This document shows, piece after piece, positions 10,405 through 19,149 of a stretch of 64,000 nucleotides of DNA. The notes beneath the pieces were generated by a model. The model was not told the DNA's origin. It ran no database searches and saw only the letters and a program-made list of their open reading frames with translations. The DNA comes from a bacterium (lineage in GTDB: Bacteria; Planctomycetota; UBA8108; UBA1146), in assembly GCA_029976805.1 (NCBI GenBank), contig JAPOLY010000001.1:57240-121239 (forward strand). The letters are read 5' to 3'. The first letter of the stretch is position 1. Each line of letters begins with the position of its first letter. Made by a program: the position numbers and the translations under genes.

Positions 10405-11931
10405 ATGGATCGCTCATTTCTGAAAACCCTGGGACTTCCTGAAAATCACTCGGGTGTCTTTTCTGATCAGTGGCTCGAGGGTGCTGGCGGGTCTTTGACC
10501 AGTCATTCACCGATCGACGGTTCTGCTCTCGGATCGGTGACTTGTGGGTCAATGGAAGATTACGAGGCCGTTGTTAAATCGACGCATCAGGCTTTTCTCG
10601 AGTGGCGCAACTGGCCTGCACCCCAGCGTGGTGAAGTGGTTCGGAGAATTGGTGAGGCGCTGAGAGACTACAAGCAGCCTTTGGGCGAGTTGGTTACTGC
10701 CGAGATGGGAAAGATTCTTCCGGAGGGACTCGGTGAGGTTCAGGAGATGATCGACATCGCAGATTTCTCCGTGGGACTGTCGAGGCAGTTGTACGGTTTG
10801 TCGATGCACTCCGAGAGACCCGGTCACCGCATGTATGAACAGTGGCATCCTTTGGGTGTGGTGGGCTGTATCACTGCATTCAACTTTCCTGTTGCCGTCT
10901 GGTCATGGAACGCCCTTGTCGCAGCGGTGTGTGGTGATGCGGTCATCTGGAAACCCTCTCCGGCGACCGCTTTGTGTGCTGTGGCGACGCATCGCATCGC
11001 TCAGGCAGTTCTCGATGACATGAAGGCTCCGCCGATTTTCGGTCTGATCGTCGGGGACGCAGATCCCGTCGGTGAGGCGATGATTGCCGATCGCCGATTG
11101 CCGCTGATCAGTGCCACCGGTTCTTGCCGAATGGGACGCAGGGTTGCCGAAGTAGTGGGACAGCGTCTGGGTCGCAGCCTTTTGGAGCTGGGTGGAAACA
11201 ACGGCATCATCGTCACCGAGAACGCAGACCTCGATCTGGTCACCCGGGCAGTTCTCTTTGGAGCCTGTGGAACCTCGGGTCAGCGTTGCACGACCACTCG
11301 ACGTCTCTTCATGCATGAGAGCATTGCCGATGAACTCGAATCGAGACTGCTGGATGCTTACCAGCAAGTCACCATCGGCAACCCGCTGGATGAAGGGGTG
11401 CTGATGGGGCCCCTGATCAATGAGCAGGCAGTGGACGGAATGCTCACTGCTCTCGAGCATGCGAAAGCCCAGGGCGGCGAGGTGATTTTGGGTGGGGATC
11501 GTCATCAAGGTGATGCACCGGCAGGGGGGCATTACGTTCAGCCGGCCCTCGTCCGCGCGAAGCATGACATGCCCATCGTTCACGAAGAAACTTTTGCACC
11601 TGTTCTTTACCTGATGCGCTATTCGGATCTGGACGAGGTCATCAGTTGGCACAATGAAGTTCCGCAGGGTCTTTCCAGTGCCATCTTTACCCGGGATGTT
11701 CAGGAATCTGAGAGATTCCTCTCTGCGGCGGGGTCTGACTGCGGTATTGCCAACGTCAATATCGGTACCAGCGGTGCAGAGATCGGTGGAGCATTCGGAG
11801 GAGAGAAGGACACCGGTGGTGGTCGCGAATCGGGATCCGACTCGTGGAAGGCCTACATGCGTCGCCAAACTTGCACCATCAACTATTCGAAAGAGTTGCC
11901 TCTGGCTCAGGGGATCCAGTTTGGCTCCTGA
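10405..11931 (+). CDS. ALDH7-type aldehyde dehydrogenase (probable aminoadipic semialdehyde dehydrogenase)
   Basis: The 508-residue protein is a full-length NAD(P)-dependent aldehyde dehydrogenase. The catalytic residues are visible: Asn160 in TAFNFPVAVW, Lys183 in IWKPS, Glu261 in ELGGNN, and nucleophile Cys295 in GTSGQRCTTTRR. The NFPVAVWSWN and GQRCTTTRRLF signatures are typical of the ALDH7 (antiquitin, piperideine-6-carboxylate dehydrogenase) subfamily. That subfamily oxidises 2-aminoadipate semialdehyde to 2-aminoadipate in lysine breakdown. No other lysine-degradation gene is adjacent, so the substrate is inferred from the family only. The protein has no signal peptide and is cytoplasmic. 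Confidence 0.9.
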   Translation: MDRSFLKTLGLPENHSGVFSDQWLEGAGGSLTSHSPIDGSALGSVTCGSMEDYEAVVKSTHQAFLEWRNWPAPQRGEVVRRIGEALRDYKQPLGELVTAEMGKILPEGLGEVQEMIDIADFSVGLSRQLYGLSMHSERPGHRMYEQWHPLGVVGCITAFNFPVAVWSWNALVAAVCGDAVIWKPSPATALCAVATHRIAQAVLDDMKAPPIFGLIVGDADPVGEAMIADRRLPLISATGSCRMGRRVAEVVGQRLGRSLLELGGNNGIIVTENADLDLVTRAVLFGACGTSGQRCTTTRRLFMHESIADELESRLLDAYQQVTIGNPLDEGVLMGPLINEQAVDGMLTALEHAKAQGGEVILGGDRHQGDAPAGGHYVQPALVRAKHDMPIVHEETFAPVLYLMRYSDLDEVISWHNEVPQGLSSAIFTRDVQESERFLSAAGSDCGIANVNIGTSGAEIGGAFGGEKDTGGGRESGSDSWKAYMRRQTCTINYSKELPLAQGIQFGS

Positions 11932-11982
11932 TTCCTGAAACGAACCGGATAACCTGTGGCTTGAGGGGGGAGAAGAAGATCG

Positions 11983-12930
11983 ATGTTTGATCGCGGTGGT
12001 TTGAAGCTGGGAACCGTTGATGGCATCACCATCCGCATCCATTGGATTTTTCTCCTTTGGGGACTTTTTGAATGGATGACTCTCTCCCGCAGCGCACCGG
12101 GAACAGATGCTTCCGCGGGGGAATCTCTCGCTTCAGGAAGTACCGTGATCTACTACCTGGTTTTTCTGTTCGCCTCGGTATTCCTGCATGAAATGGGACA
12201 TTGCCGTGCGGCGAGAAGGGTCGGCGGGAATGCCAGTGAAGTGTTGCTGTGGCCCCTGGGTGGGCTGGCAACCGTGGATATCCCTGACAGACCTGCGAAC
12301 CATTTGGCAGTAGCGATCGGTGGGCCGGTCGTCAATCTGGTTCTGTGGCTGATTCTTTTGCCATTGGCCATCTTTACCGGAGATGGAGTGGGTTCTTTCT
12401 TCCTGCGCATGCCCGTTTCTGATCCGCTTTCCATCGCTGCGGCAGTCAATCTGGACCTGCTGATTTTCAACCTGCTTCCTGCTTTCCCCCTCGATGGGGG
12501 CAGGATTCTTCACTCCATCGTCTGGTCGCGTCAGGGTGAATGGAGAGCTCACAAAACCATGATCACTTCGGGCAGGGTCGTCTCCCTGGCACTCTTGCTG
12601 ATCTGGTTGACCGTGGATGGTGCGAGTGGTTTTTTGCTGGCGATGGCTCTCATGATTTTTGCCCAGAGTTATGTGATGTCCCGGGCGGACCGTGAAGATG
12701 AGAGTGAATGGTGGCAGGGATCTTCCGAGCCAAAGCAAAGTTGGTGGGAGCAGCAAAAGCAGCGATTCCAGGAGCAACAGGATCAGAAACAGGCTCTCGA
12801 GGAATCACGAAAGAGATCCCGGGTTGATGAGCTGCTTGGGAAAGTGTCTCGGGAGGGAATCGAATCCCTGACCCCTGAAGAAAGAAAGTTTCTGGAGCAA
12901 GTCAGTCGCGAGTACGACCAGCGGGACTGA
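11983..12930 (+). CDS. Site-2 protease family membrane metalloprotease
   Basis: The protein has 315 residues. The zinc-protease motif HEMGH follows a transmembrane segment at about residue 70, and the second family motif NLLPAFPLDGGR lies at about 163-174, with several hydrophobic helices between and after. This is the M50 (S2P/SpoIVFB-like) arrangement for intramembrane cleavage. No CBS domain is present. A charged, Gln/Glu-rich tail (about 245-315) ends in a short motif, VDELLGKVSREGIESLTPEE, that resembles the tail found on some bacterial rhomboid-type proteins (inference). The last 29 nt overlap the convergent membrane-protein gene at 12902-14728. The substrate is unknown. Confidence 0.88.
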   Translation: MFDRGGLKLGTVDGITIRIHWIFLLWGLFEWMTLSRSAPGTDASAGESLASGSTVIYYLVFLFASVFLHEMGHCRAARRVGGNASEVLLWPLGGLATVDIPDRPANHLAVAIGGPVVNLVLWLILLPLAIFTGDGVGSFFLRMPVSDPLSIAAAVNLDLLIFNLLPAFPLDGGRILHSIVWSRQGEWRAHKTMITSGRVVSLALLLIWLTVDGASGFLLAMALMIFAQSYVMSRADREDESEWWQGSSEPKQSWWEQQKQRFQEQQDQKQALEESRKRSRVDELLGKVSREGIESLTPEERKFLEQVSREYDQRD

Positions 12931-14728
12931 CCCGGGGCAACTCGGCATCCTGATGTTGCAGCCACTTTTGCACCTCTTCCGGATCGTGATGAAGATCTTC
13001 CAGTAAAGCGAGAATGGCTGTCCATTTGCCATCAAATCTCAGTTCACCCTGTGATCTGGCCAGTGCGAGCCACGATTCAGCAGCAACCTTGCCTGCAAGT
13101 CGGCCCCTTCTCGGAGGCTCGGCCCCTTCACCGCGTAGCCAACGCCACGCCGCTTCAGGAGATTGGGGAAGGTGCGGCAGGGAGATCTGATTCCACATGG
13201 GCAAGTCTGAAGCGATCGGTTGTTGATCTCCTCGGATTTCAAACCAGAGAGCCTGCGGTTGAACCTGATAGTTGCTGGCAAGGGAGTGTGAGAGTCCCTG
13301 AGGCAAGAAGACCAGCGGGCGCTGAAGGGTATTTAACTCCCGCAGGGTATCCAGAACATCTTCCTTTTTCGTATCAGTAGGCAGTCCGAGTCTGACGGGA
13401 AGAATTTCTCCCCGAGGATCGAGAAGCGTGACATCCGGACGAATCTTTTCGAGCCACTGAATTGCTTCCAGAGCAATCCCCTGATCTCTGCCCCCCGTTA
13501 CCACCAATGACTCAGAAGGAACGGTATTCAAAACAGAGATTCCCCATTGCCGTACCAATTCCGAGGAGGGTTTCCATAAGGGCGGGGTCACCAGAAAAGG
13601 AATCGTGGCGGAGATCAAGATCGAGCTCAGGGAAACGAGCAACTTTTTCGATGGTTGGAAACGTGCCAGTGATCGGTGTGCCAGTGTCAGGGTCCAGCTA
13701 CAAAAAATGGCCGCTGGAAGTGCACTGAAAAGCGAAAACGGATCCAGGTCAGCGACTTTGGTTGGATCGGCACCGGGAAGCGACGCGGGAGCGATGAAGG
13801 CTCCGCTGGTGATGATCACCAGCAACAGTGCAACGTCTCCGGGTCGACGGAGGAGGGCCCAGATCAATCCGGGAAGGGCGAATCCCGCAGCGATCAGACC
13901 CCATTCCCGTGTGGACAGGACCAGTACCTCTATGGAAGGGGTTGAGATTTGCTGAAGGGACATGAGCCAGCCTTCAGAAAAAGAGGTCCACGTATTCGAG
14001 AGAGTGGGAAGGGGAGCAGTGCCCTGCAGGACATGGCCCAGCAGCAAGGACGAAAAGAGACCGGTCAGCAGGCCCAAGAGGATTGCGATCCAGCCTCGCG
14101 AGCGAACTCCCCGAATTCCCCGATCGAAGAGCATGGTTGCGAGTGAATAGATCAAGACTGGCAACATCGCGGGACCCAGTGCGACTGCAATCCCAAAGGT
14201 GAGGCCGACAAAAAACACTCCTCGTCCCGCCTCCGCCCTGACCTGATCAGTCGTAGCCAGAAGGATGGCACCACTGAGAAACATGAGCGGCAATTCTCCA
14301 CCTTCGACAACAAGGCTGCAAAGGCCGGGGGAGAGACCGATGATCAAGGCAGTGGGAATCACGGTCGACCGCGAGGCGTCGAGTTGGCGCATCCAGCAAA
14401 CGAGAACCGCGAATGCCAAACAGACTTCAGTGATCTCCAGAAATTTTGCGGAGAATGCGACAGGGAAGAGCAGGGTCAGGAAGCTTAGTAACCCCGATTG
14501 AACTGAAGCAGCGACAGATTGTGAAGAATGGGACGTCCAGTAAGAGGCGATCAATTCAGCGGTCGGTGTGGTCTCTGGTCCCAGAGGAACCAGCAGCCAG
14601 TAAAAAATGGCCAAAAGGAAAAAGATCAAACCTCCCCGAGCGACTGCGATGCGACCCGCCGGCAAGGCAGTTTGACGCCAGGTCGAACCCTCGACGAGAG
14701 TCAATCTTTCCTGATCCGCAGACCTCAT
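12902..14728 (-). CDS. Polytopic membrane protein, possibly DUF2723-like
   Basis: The start ATG at 14728 overlaps the ubiA stop by 4 nt (ATGA), giving 608 residues. The frame extends upstream, but that part lies inside ubiA. About the first 430 residues contain some ten hydrophobic segments. The C-terminal 170 residues are soluble and include VTGGRDQGIALEAIQWLEKIRPDVTLLD. That pattern recalls the 'known-amount-of-data then residence line' region of DUF2723/GT-C-like membrane proteins, but the resemblance is loose. It may be a glycosyltransferase-like membrane enzyme. Translational coupling to ubiA and its place at the end of the quinone cluster are seen; functional linkage to quinones is not shown. 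Confidence 0.7.
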   Translation of the reverse strand: MRSADQERLTLVEGSTWRQTALPAGRIAVARGGLIFFLLAIFYWLLVPLGPETTPTAELIASYWTSHSSQSVAASVQSGLLSFLTLLFPVAFSAKFLEITEVCLAFAVLVCWMRQLDASRSTVIPTALIIGLSPGLCSLVVEGGELPLMFLSGAILLATTDQVRAEAGRGVFFVGLTFGIAVALGPAMLPVLIYSLATMLFDRGIRGVRSRGWIAILLGLLTGLFSSLLLGHVLQGTAPLPTLSNTWTSFSEGWLMSLQQISTPSIEVLVLSTREWGLIAAGFALPGLIWALLRRPGDVALLLVIITSGAFIAPASLPGADPTKVADLDPFSLFSALPAAIFCSWTLTLAHRSLARFQPSKKLLVSLSSILISATIPFLVTPPLWKPSSELVRQWGISVLNTVPSESLVVTGGRDQGIALEAIQWLEKIRPDVTLLDPRGEILPVRLGLPTDTKKEDVLDTLRELNTLQRPLVFLPQGLSHSLASNYQVQPQALWFEIRGDQQPIASDLPMWNQISLPHLPQSPEAAWRWLRGEGAEPPRRGRLAGKVAAESWLALARSQGELRFDGKWTAILALLEDLHHDPEEVQKWLQHQDAELPRVSPAGRTRD

Positions 14729-15633
14729 AGGTATACTTCTACAGCCATGCACAGCATGAAGATGAAGCTGATGGCGATATTGAACTCGAGAAGAGCGTTC
14801 TCTATCCGCTTCAATTCTCGATACTCGGATCTGATGCGCAGGTGTCCGATACACAGAAGGGTAGCGGTCAGAAGAGTGGCGATAAGTACAGGCAGAGATC
14901 GATCCAGTTCAAGGTAAAGCAGTCCCATCAGGATGATCATTACCAAATGGAATGATCGTGAAATGATCAGGGATTTTGCGATCCCGAAACGTGCAGGAAT
15001 GCTATTGAGAGACTGTTCTTTATCCACTTCCACATCCTGACATGAATACACGATGTCGAATCCAGCACTCCAGAAAAGTACGGCGGTTCCAAGGAGCCAG
15101 GGTAAGGGATCTGCGAGGTCTCCGGTCAGAACCAGCCATGCACCCACAGGTGCCAGACCCAGTCCGATTCCGAGAACTGCATGACAAAGCCATGTCAGCC
15201 TCTTGGTGTAGGAATATCCGAGGACGACGAGCAGGACGATGGGTGAGAGGAGTAACGCCTGATCACCGATCCATGCGCAGGTTGCAACGAAACCGAAGAT
15301 GGAAATCACGGTTGCGGTCAATACCTGGCCCGCAGTTAGACGGCCCGCTGGAATAGAGCGATTCTCGGTTCTCGGGTTTTTCCCATCGATATCGCGATCA
15401 GCCCAGCGATTGAAAGACATGGCAGAGGTTCTTGCGAACGCGATAGCCAATACAACCTGAAGAAAAGGCGTCCAACCGGAAGCAAGAAGATGGGAATCCT
15501 GAAGCGAAACCGCAAGAAATGCGGCCCCGATGGCAAACGGCAAGGCAAACAGGGTATGGCTGATTTTGATCATCTCACCAAACTCAAAGAGTTGGTTGAG
15601 AAATCCTGCAGTCGCCTTGCTGTCGGGATTCAT
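14725..15633 (-). CDS. ubiA: UbiA-family polyprenyltransferase (menaquinone or ubiquinone pathway)
   Basis: The 302-residue integral membrane prenyltransferase has the two Asp-rich motifs of the family: N75-x3-D79-x3-D83 (NRWADRDID) and a second DxxxD in QDVEVDKEQ near residue 195. Both bind Mg-prenyl diphosphate. It attaches the prenyl chain to an aromatic quinone precursor in the membrane. It sits between ubiX and a membrane-protein gene, with ATGA overlaps on both sides and ubiE/menG in the same cluster. If this organism uses the futalosine route, this would be MqnP; the sequence alone does not distinguish MqnP from UbiA. Confidence 0.92.
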   Translation of the reverse strand: MNPDSKATAGFLNQLFEFGEMIKISHTLFALPFAIGAAFLAVSLQDSHLLASGWTPFLQVVLAIAFARTSAMSFNRWADRDIDGKNPRTENRSIPAGRLTAGQVLTATVISIFGFVATCAWIGDQALLLSPIVLLVVLGYSYTKRLTWLCHAVLGIGLGLAPVGAWLVLTGDLADPLPWLLGTAVLFWSAGFDIVYSCQDVEVDKEQSLNSIPARFGIAKSLIISRSFHLVMIILMGLLYLELDRSLPVLIATLLTATLLCIGHLRIRSEYRELKRIENALLEFNIAISFIFMLCMAVEVYL

Positions 15634-16247
15634 CGTTCGCTGCCCCAGCGGTGGAAGAGTTCATTATCCACGCCAAGATGATCAAGAATCCGACTGACGA
15701 CATAGTCGACCTGTTCGATCACACTGTCTCCCGGGTGTTGATAGAAAGTCAGTACCGGGGGCACGATGGTTGCTCCAGCCTTTGTCAGGGTCAGCATGTT
15801 TTGCAGATGGATCTGGTTCAGCGGTGCCTCCCGCGGACAGATAACCAGGGGTCTGCCTTCTTTGAGCATGACTTCAGCAGCACGCTTGATCAAATTGTCG
15901 GAGATACCATGAGCGACACTTGCCACTGTGGTCATGGCACAGGGGACGATCGCCATGCCGTCGATGGGGGCGGTGCCGCTGGCAAAGGGTGCGTAAAAGT
16001 TCTTTTCGCCCCATTCCGTGAGGTTTTCATGTTCCATATCTGCAAAAAGGGTTCGTGTTCCTGCTGGAATATTCATTTCATCATGTGTGACCAGTTTGCC
16101 TGTTTTGGAGGCGACGAGGTGCACAGCATTTCCTGATTCGAGAAGAAAACGCACCAGACGTTCAGCGATAATCGATCCACTCGCACCACTGACTCCGATA
16201 ACGAACTCGCGACGTTTTGCCTGAGGCTGGTTTTCACTGTTGCTCAT
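15630..16247 (-). CDS. ubiX: Flavin prenyltransferase UbiX
   Basis: The 205-residue protein fits UbiX, which makes the prenylated FMN cofactor for UbiD-type decarboxylases. The N-terminal GVSGASGSIIAERL is the flavin-binding signature. The IVPCAMTTVASVAHGISDN and PREAPLNQIHLQNM segments are the conserved family core, and GDSVIEQVDYVVSRILDHLG closes the protein. Its ATG overlaps the stop of the preceding gene by ATGA, and its own stop overlaps ubiA. Co-location with ubiA and ubiE places it in quinone synthesis. No ubiD is in the window, so the partner decarboxylase must be elsewhere. Confidence 0.95.
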   Translation of the reverse strand: MSNSENQPQAKRREFVIGVSGASGSIIAERLVRFLLESGNAVHLVASKTGKLVTHDEMNIPAGTRTLFADMEHENLTEWGEKNFYAPFASGTAPIDGMAIVPCAMTTVASVAHGISDNLIKRAAEVMLKEGRPLVICPREAPLNQIHLQNMLTLTKAGATIVPPVLTFYQHPGDSVIEQVDYVVSRILDHLGVDNELFHRWGSER

Positions 16248-17143
16248 GATGGTTGATTCCTGTTCACGCTTTTCGAAGAAGTGGAGTCGGGTTCAAGGTC
16301 TGCTGATTCGGGGCATTGATCATGGAGTCCGCCTCCCGATTCGATCCATGCCCGGACCGCCTCAATACGATTTGACTGGTGGATTTCGAGATCCCTGCGA
16401 ATCGTCTCAAGGTCCCCGCGAATCCAGAATTTGCGGGTTTGTGGAGTCACTACCGTTTCAGATACTGATCCAATGAGCACTCCTGTGTATCGCAAGATGT
16501 TTGCGAGCGATTGAGCTGCACGTTGTTCGACAAGATCGAGGAAGACAGTGCTGCGGTCCATTGACCAACATAGATCTTCCTGGCCGAGGAGAAAAAGTTT
16601 TGGCTGAGGGTTCCGAATAGGGGCTTCGGATATTTTTTCGAGGAGATCCCCTGCCGGTGTCCCAGGCAGCATCACTTCAGCGAGACTCCTCATCACCCGG
16701 TCGCGCTGTTGGGTATGGTTTTCAATTTCAGGGTCGTCATCCTCAGCAGAAAGGCTCATGTCGATGGCGCGAATTGAAGACAGTGGAATCCAGCGGGAAT
16801 CGGTAGGGGTCACCAGTTCGATTCGATCGTCCTCAAGTCGAGTGCGAATTGTACGCCGGACTTTGAGACGTGTGGATTCGAGTGGACCCGTAAACTTGCG
16901 AGCATGGAAACCGAGCCCGGAGACGGACTCGATGATCTTGGTCGCCGCATCGTTGTCACCACCACGGAGTAACCAACCTCCGCAGTGCTTGAGTCGGTAG
17001 GTTTCGTCAAAGAGAACCCTGCCCAGTGCAGGTGCAAAAGTTTTTGCCAGCAATCCGGCGTCTGTATCGATACCCGGAGGGGCGACGACATGGTGTTGCC
17101 CCTGCGTATCGTGTTGTCCCTGTTTGTCTGATTCGTTGTTCAT
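16244..17143 (-). CDS. Unknown soluble protein within the quinone cluster
   Basis: The 299-residue protein is not recognised. It has no signal peptide or transmembrane segment. The N-terminus is His/Gln-rich (GQHDTQGQHH), followed by a mixed alpha/beta region (about 30-130) containing LKHCGGWLLRGGDNDAA. A second half holds KLFLLGQEDLCWSMDRS and FLDLVEQRAAQSLANIL. The gene overlaps both ubiE (before) and ubiX (after) by ATGA, so it is translated in a chain with quinone enzymes. A role in quinone synthesis or its regulation is plausible from position only. Confidence 0.75.
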   Translation of the reverse strand: MNNESDKQGQHDTQGQHHVVAPPGIDTDAGLLAKTFAPALGRVLFDETYRLKHCGGWLLRGGDNDAATKIIESVSGLGFHARKFTGPLESTRLKVRRTIRTRLEDDRIELVTPTDSRWIPLSSIRAIDMSLSAEDDDPEIENHTQQRDRVMRSLAEVMLPGTPAGDLLEKISEAPIRNPQPKLFLLGQEDLCWSMDRSTVFLDLVEQRAAQSLANILRYTGVLIGSVSETVVTPQTRKFWIRGDLETIRRDLEIHQSNRIEAVRAWIESGGGLHDQCPESADLEPDSTSSKSVNRNQPS

Positions 17144-17940
17144 CCCTTAACCGCCTCATGGACCGCCACGTTTCCAGGGAACAGGGGTTTCCAACGAACC
17201 GCATGGAAGGGTGTCATCCGGATGATTTCTGCAAAGCGATCACCATCCGGCCAATCTTTGACCGATTCATCGAGATAACTGTAGGCCTTGACGCGGGAGC
17301 CGGAGAGGAGGTTTCCCAATGCAGGAAGAATCGTGCCCTGATACCAATCAGAAAATGGCCTCAACAGACGGTTCGTCATCGGTGTGAACTCGAGGATCAT
17401 CAAGCGGCCACCCGGTTTCAGAACCCTTGAAAGTTCCCTGAGGCCTGCCGGCAAATCGGAAACATTACGCATACCAAAGCCGACCATCGCACCGTCAAAA
17501 GTATTGTCCTTGAATGGCAGTCTCAGTGTGTCTGCCTGGACGAGACGTGGGCCTCTGGCTGACCCTGACTTGTTTCTCCTTTTTCGATCGCCATTGAGAA
17601 GCATCTGCATCGAAAAATCACTGCCGATGACTTCGACCTCCGGTTCTGCCTTGATTGCAGCCATCGAAAGGTCACCTGTTCCACAACAGGCATCGAGCAC
17701 TTTGTGACCGGGTTTCAATCTCAGGGATTGAACCGCTTTGTATCGCCACCAGATGTCGATGTTGAAGGACAGGATTCGGTTCAGAAGGTCATACCTCGGG
17801 GCGATCTCGTCGAAGAGACCTTGTATCTTTTTTCCCGGTTTGTCGAGAAAGGGGTGAGAGGTATCCGTAGCAAGGTCGGCGGACGCTGAGTCCGGAGCGT
17901 CGGAAGTTGAGGGAGCAGAGGAGGAGTCAGAAGTGTTCAT
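17140..17940 (-). CDS. ubiE: UbiE/MenG methyltransferase
   Basis: The 266-residue class I SAM-dependent methyltransferase has the SAM-binding loop VLDACCGTGDLSMAA at about residues 81-95. The family signature MVGFGMRNVSDLPAGLRE and the motif LKPGGRLMILEFT follow. UbiE/MenG performs the C-methylation of demethylmenaquinone (or the ubiquinone precursor). A Ser/Ala/Asp-rich N-terminal extension of about 25 residues precedes the core. It is the first gene of the minus-strand cluster, and its stop overlaps the next start (ATGA). The clustered ubiA and ubiX support a quinone role. A menaquinone product is likely for this type of organism, but not proven. Confidence 0.93.
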   Translation of the reverse strand: MNTSDSSSAPSTSDAPDSASADLATDTSHPFLDKPGKKIQGLFDEIAPRYDLLNRILSFNIDIWWRYKAVQSLRLKPGHKVLDACCGTGDLSMAAIKAEPEVEVIGSDFSMQMLLNGDRKRRNKSGSARGPRLVQADTLRLPFKDNTFDGAMVGFGMRNVSDLPAGLRELSRVLKPGGRLMILEFTPMTNRLLRPFSDWYQGTILPALGNLLSGSRVKAYSYLDESVKDWPDGDRFAEIIRMTPFHAVRWKPLFPGNVAVHEAVKG

Positions 17941-18201
17941 CGAAGCGGTTCTTCCTTCTCTGGTCGTCCACGAAAAAAATCTCGGATTTACTCTTCCGAA
18001 GACATTGAATCTCTCGGTGCTGCAAGATCACAGTTATCCATCTTGTGACTGAAGTCCCCTGCAGGCAAGCGGATGGGAGCTTGAGGAGCATGGTTGATGG
18101 CCGTTTTGGGTGTTAGATTGCTCTCTCTGCCGGCATGCGTTCCCGAGTGAATCGGCATTTGGGCAGATGGATGTTCGGCTTGGCAGCAACCGGGAGGTGT
18201 C

Positions 18202-19149
18202 ATGATTCCCAAAGTTCAAATCGTCAATGCTGGTGGTTCCAGAGAGACCCGGTTTGCCCCTCTCCCCCGGCTGTCGAAAGTGACCTCAGTCAGTCTTCTT
18301 TCGGCGATTTTTCTTTTGGTATTCTTTTTCACTGCAACGGATCTTCATGCCGTTTCAGATGAAGGGGAAGTGAAATGGAGCCGCCCGGGACAAGCACTGG
18401 ATCAATCGCTGGAGAATTTGTTTCCTGTGATCGTCGTACTTGCTTTGGAATCAGACGAGGAAACTGCGGACAAGGTGGCCAAAGTTCTCGAGGAATCCTC
18501 GGTGAAGAAATTATTGTCGGATGTGGTACTTCTCCGAGATAGATGGATCAAAACCGAGAAGGGTTGGCAATGGACGAAGTTGCCATCAAATCTGGACTCT
18601 GGACAACGCAAATCCGAGATCGCCTCACGCCAAATGCTGGAGCGACTGATCGTTGCCTCAGGAGGAAAAAGTGTGGTGGCGATTTTCGATCCGTATCTGC
18701 AAAAGGGAACGATGCTCACACCGTCAAAATTGAGGGCATCCAATGTTCGCAAGGCGATTCGCGCGACGACGAAAATTTGTGATGGATTTCGCCGTTCCAG
18801 GGAACTTGCAGGTAAGCTCCTCGATAAAGCACAAATGCAGGTTCAAGACATGCAAAATGCTTCAGCATTGAGAACCCTGGCCGGTCTTGAACGATTCAGA
18901 TTTCCAGACAATGAACCCCTGCTGAAGAGAAGGGCAAAGTTGCTGGAATTACTGGAGGAGCGTTGGAAAAAAGCCCGTTTCGAAGCGCGAGAAATGGAAA
19001 GATCCAATCGATTGGCCGCTGCAGCCGCCCGACTTGAGGAGATTCTCAAGGAGTTCCCCTATCCCGAGTGGGAAAAAGAAATCCGCGAAGACATCGGCAG
19101 GGTCTGGCGCCGTATACAGGGTCCCGGTGGAGGAACTCCCAACAGATGA
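18202..19149 (+). CDS. Secreted or membrane-anchored protein of unknown function, coupled to murQ
   Basis: The 315-residue protein starts at an ATG with GGGAGGTG close upstream. A hydrophobic segment (about residues 27-49) after a long basic N-terminus looks like a signal peptide or anchor ending near TDLHAVSD. Residues about 60-190 have an alternating alpha/beta pattern (FPVIVVLALESDEE, SVVAIFDPY) reminiscent of a thioredoxin-like fold. Residues about 200-300 are long charged helices. Its TGA overlaps the murQ ATG (ATGA), so the two are co-translated. That suggests an envelope or muropeptide-related role, but no family was recognised. Confidence 0.75.
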   Translation: MIPKVQIVNAGGSRETRFAPLPRLSKVTSVSLLSAIFLLVFFFTATDLHAVSDEGEVKWSRPGQALDQSLENLFPVIVVLALESDEETADKVAKVLEESSVKKLLSDVVLLRDRWIKTEKGWQWTKLPSNLDSGQRKSEIASRQMLERLIVASGGKSVVAIFDPYLQKGTMLTPSKLRASNVRKAIRATTKICDGFRRSRELAGKLLDKAQMQVQDMQNASALRTLAGLERFRFPDNEPLLKRRAKLLELLEERWKKARFEAREMERSNRLAAAAARLEEILKEFPYPEWEKEIREDIGRVWRRIQGPGGGTPNR

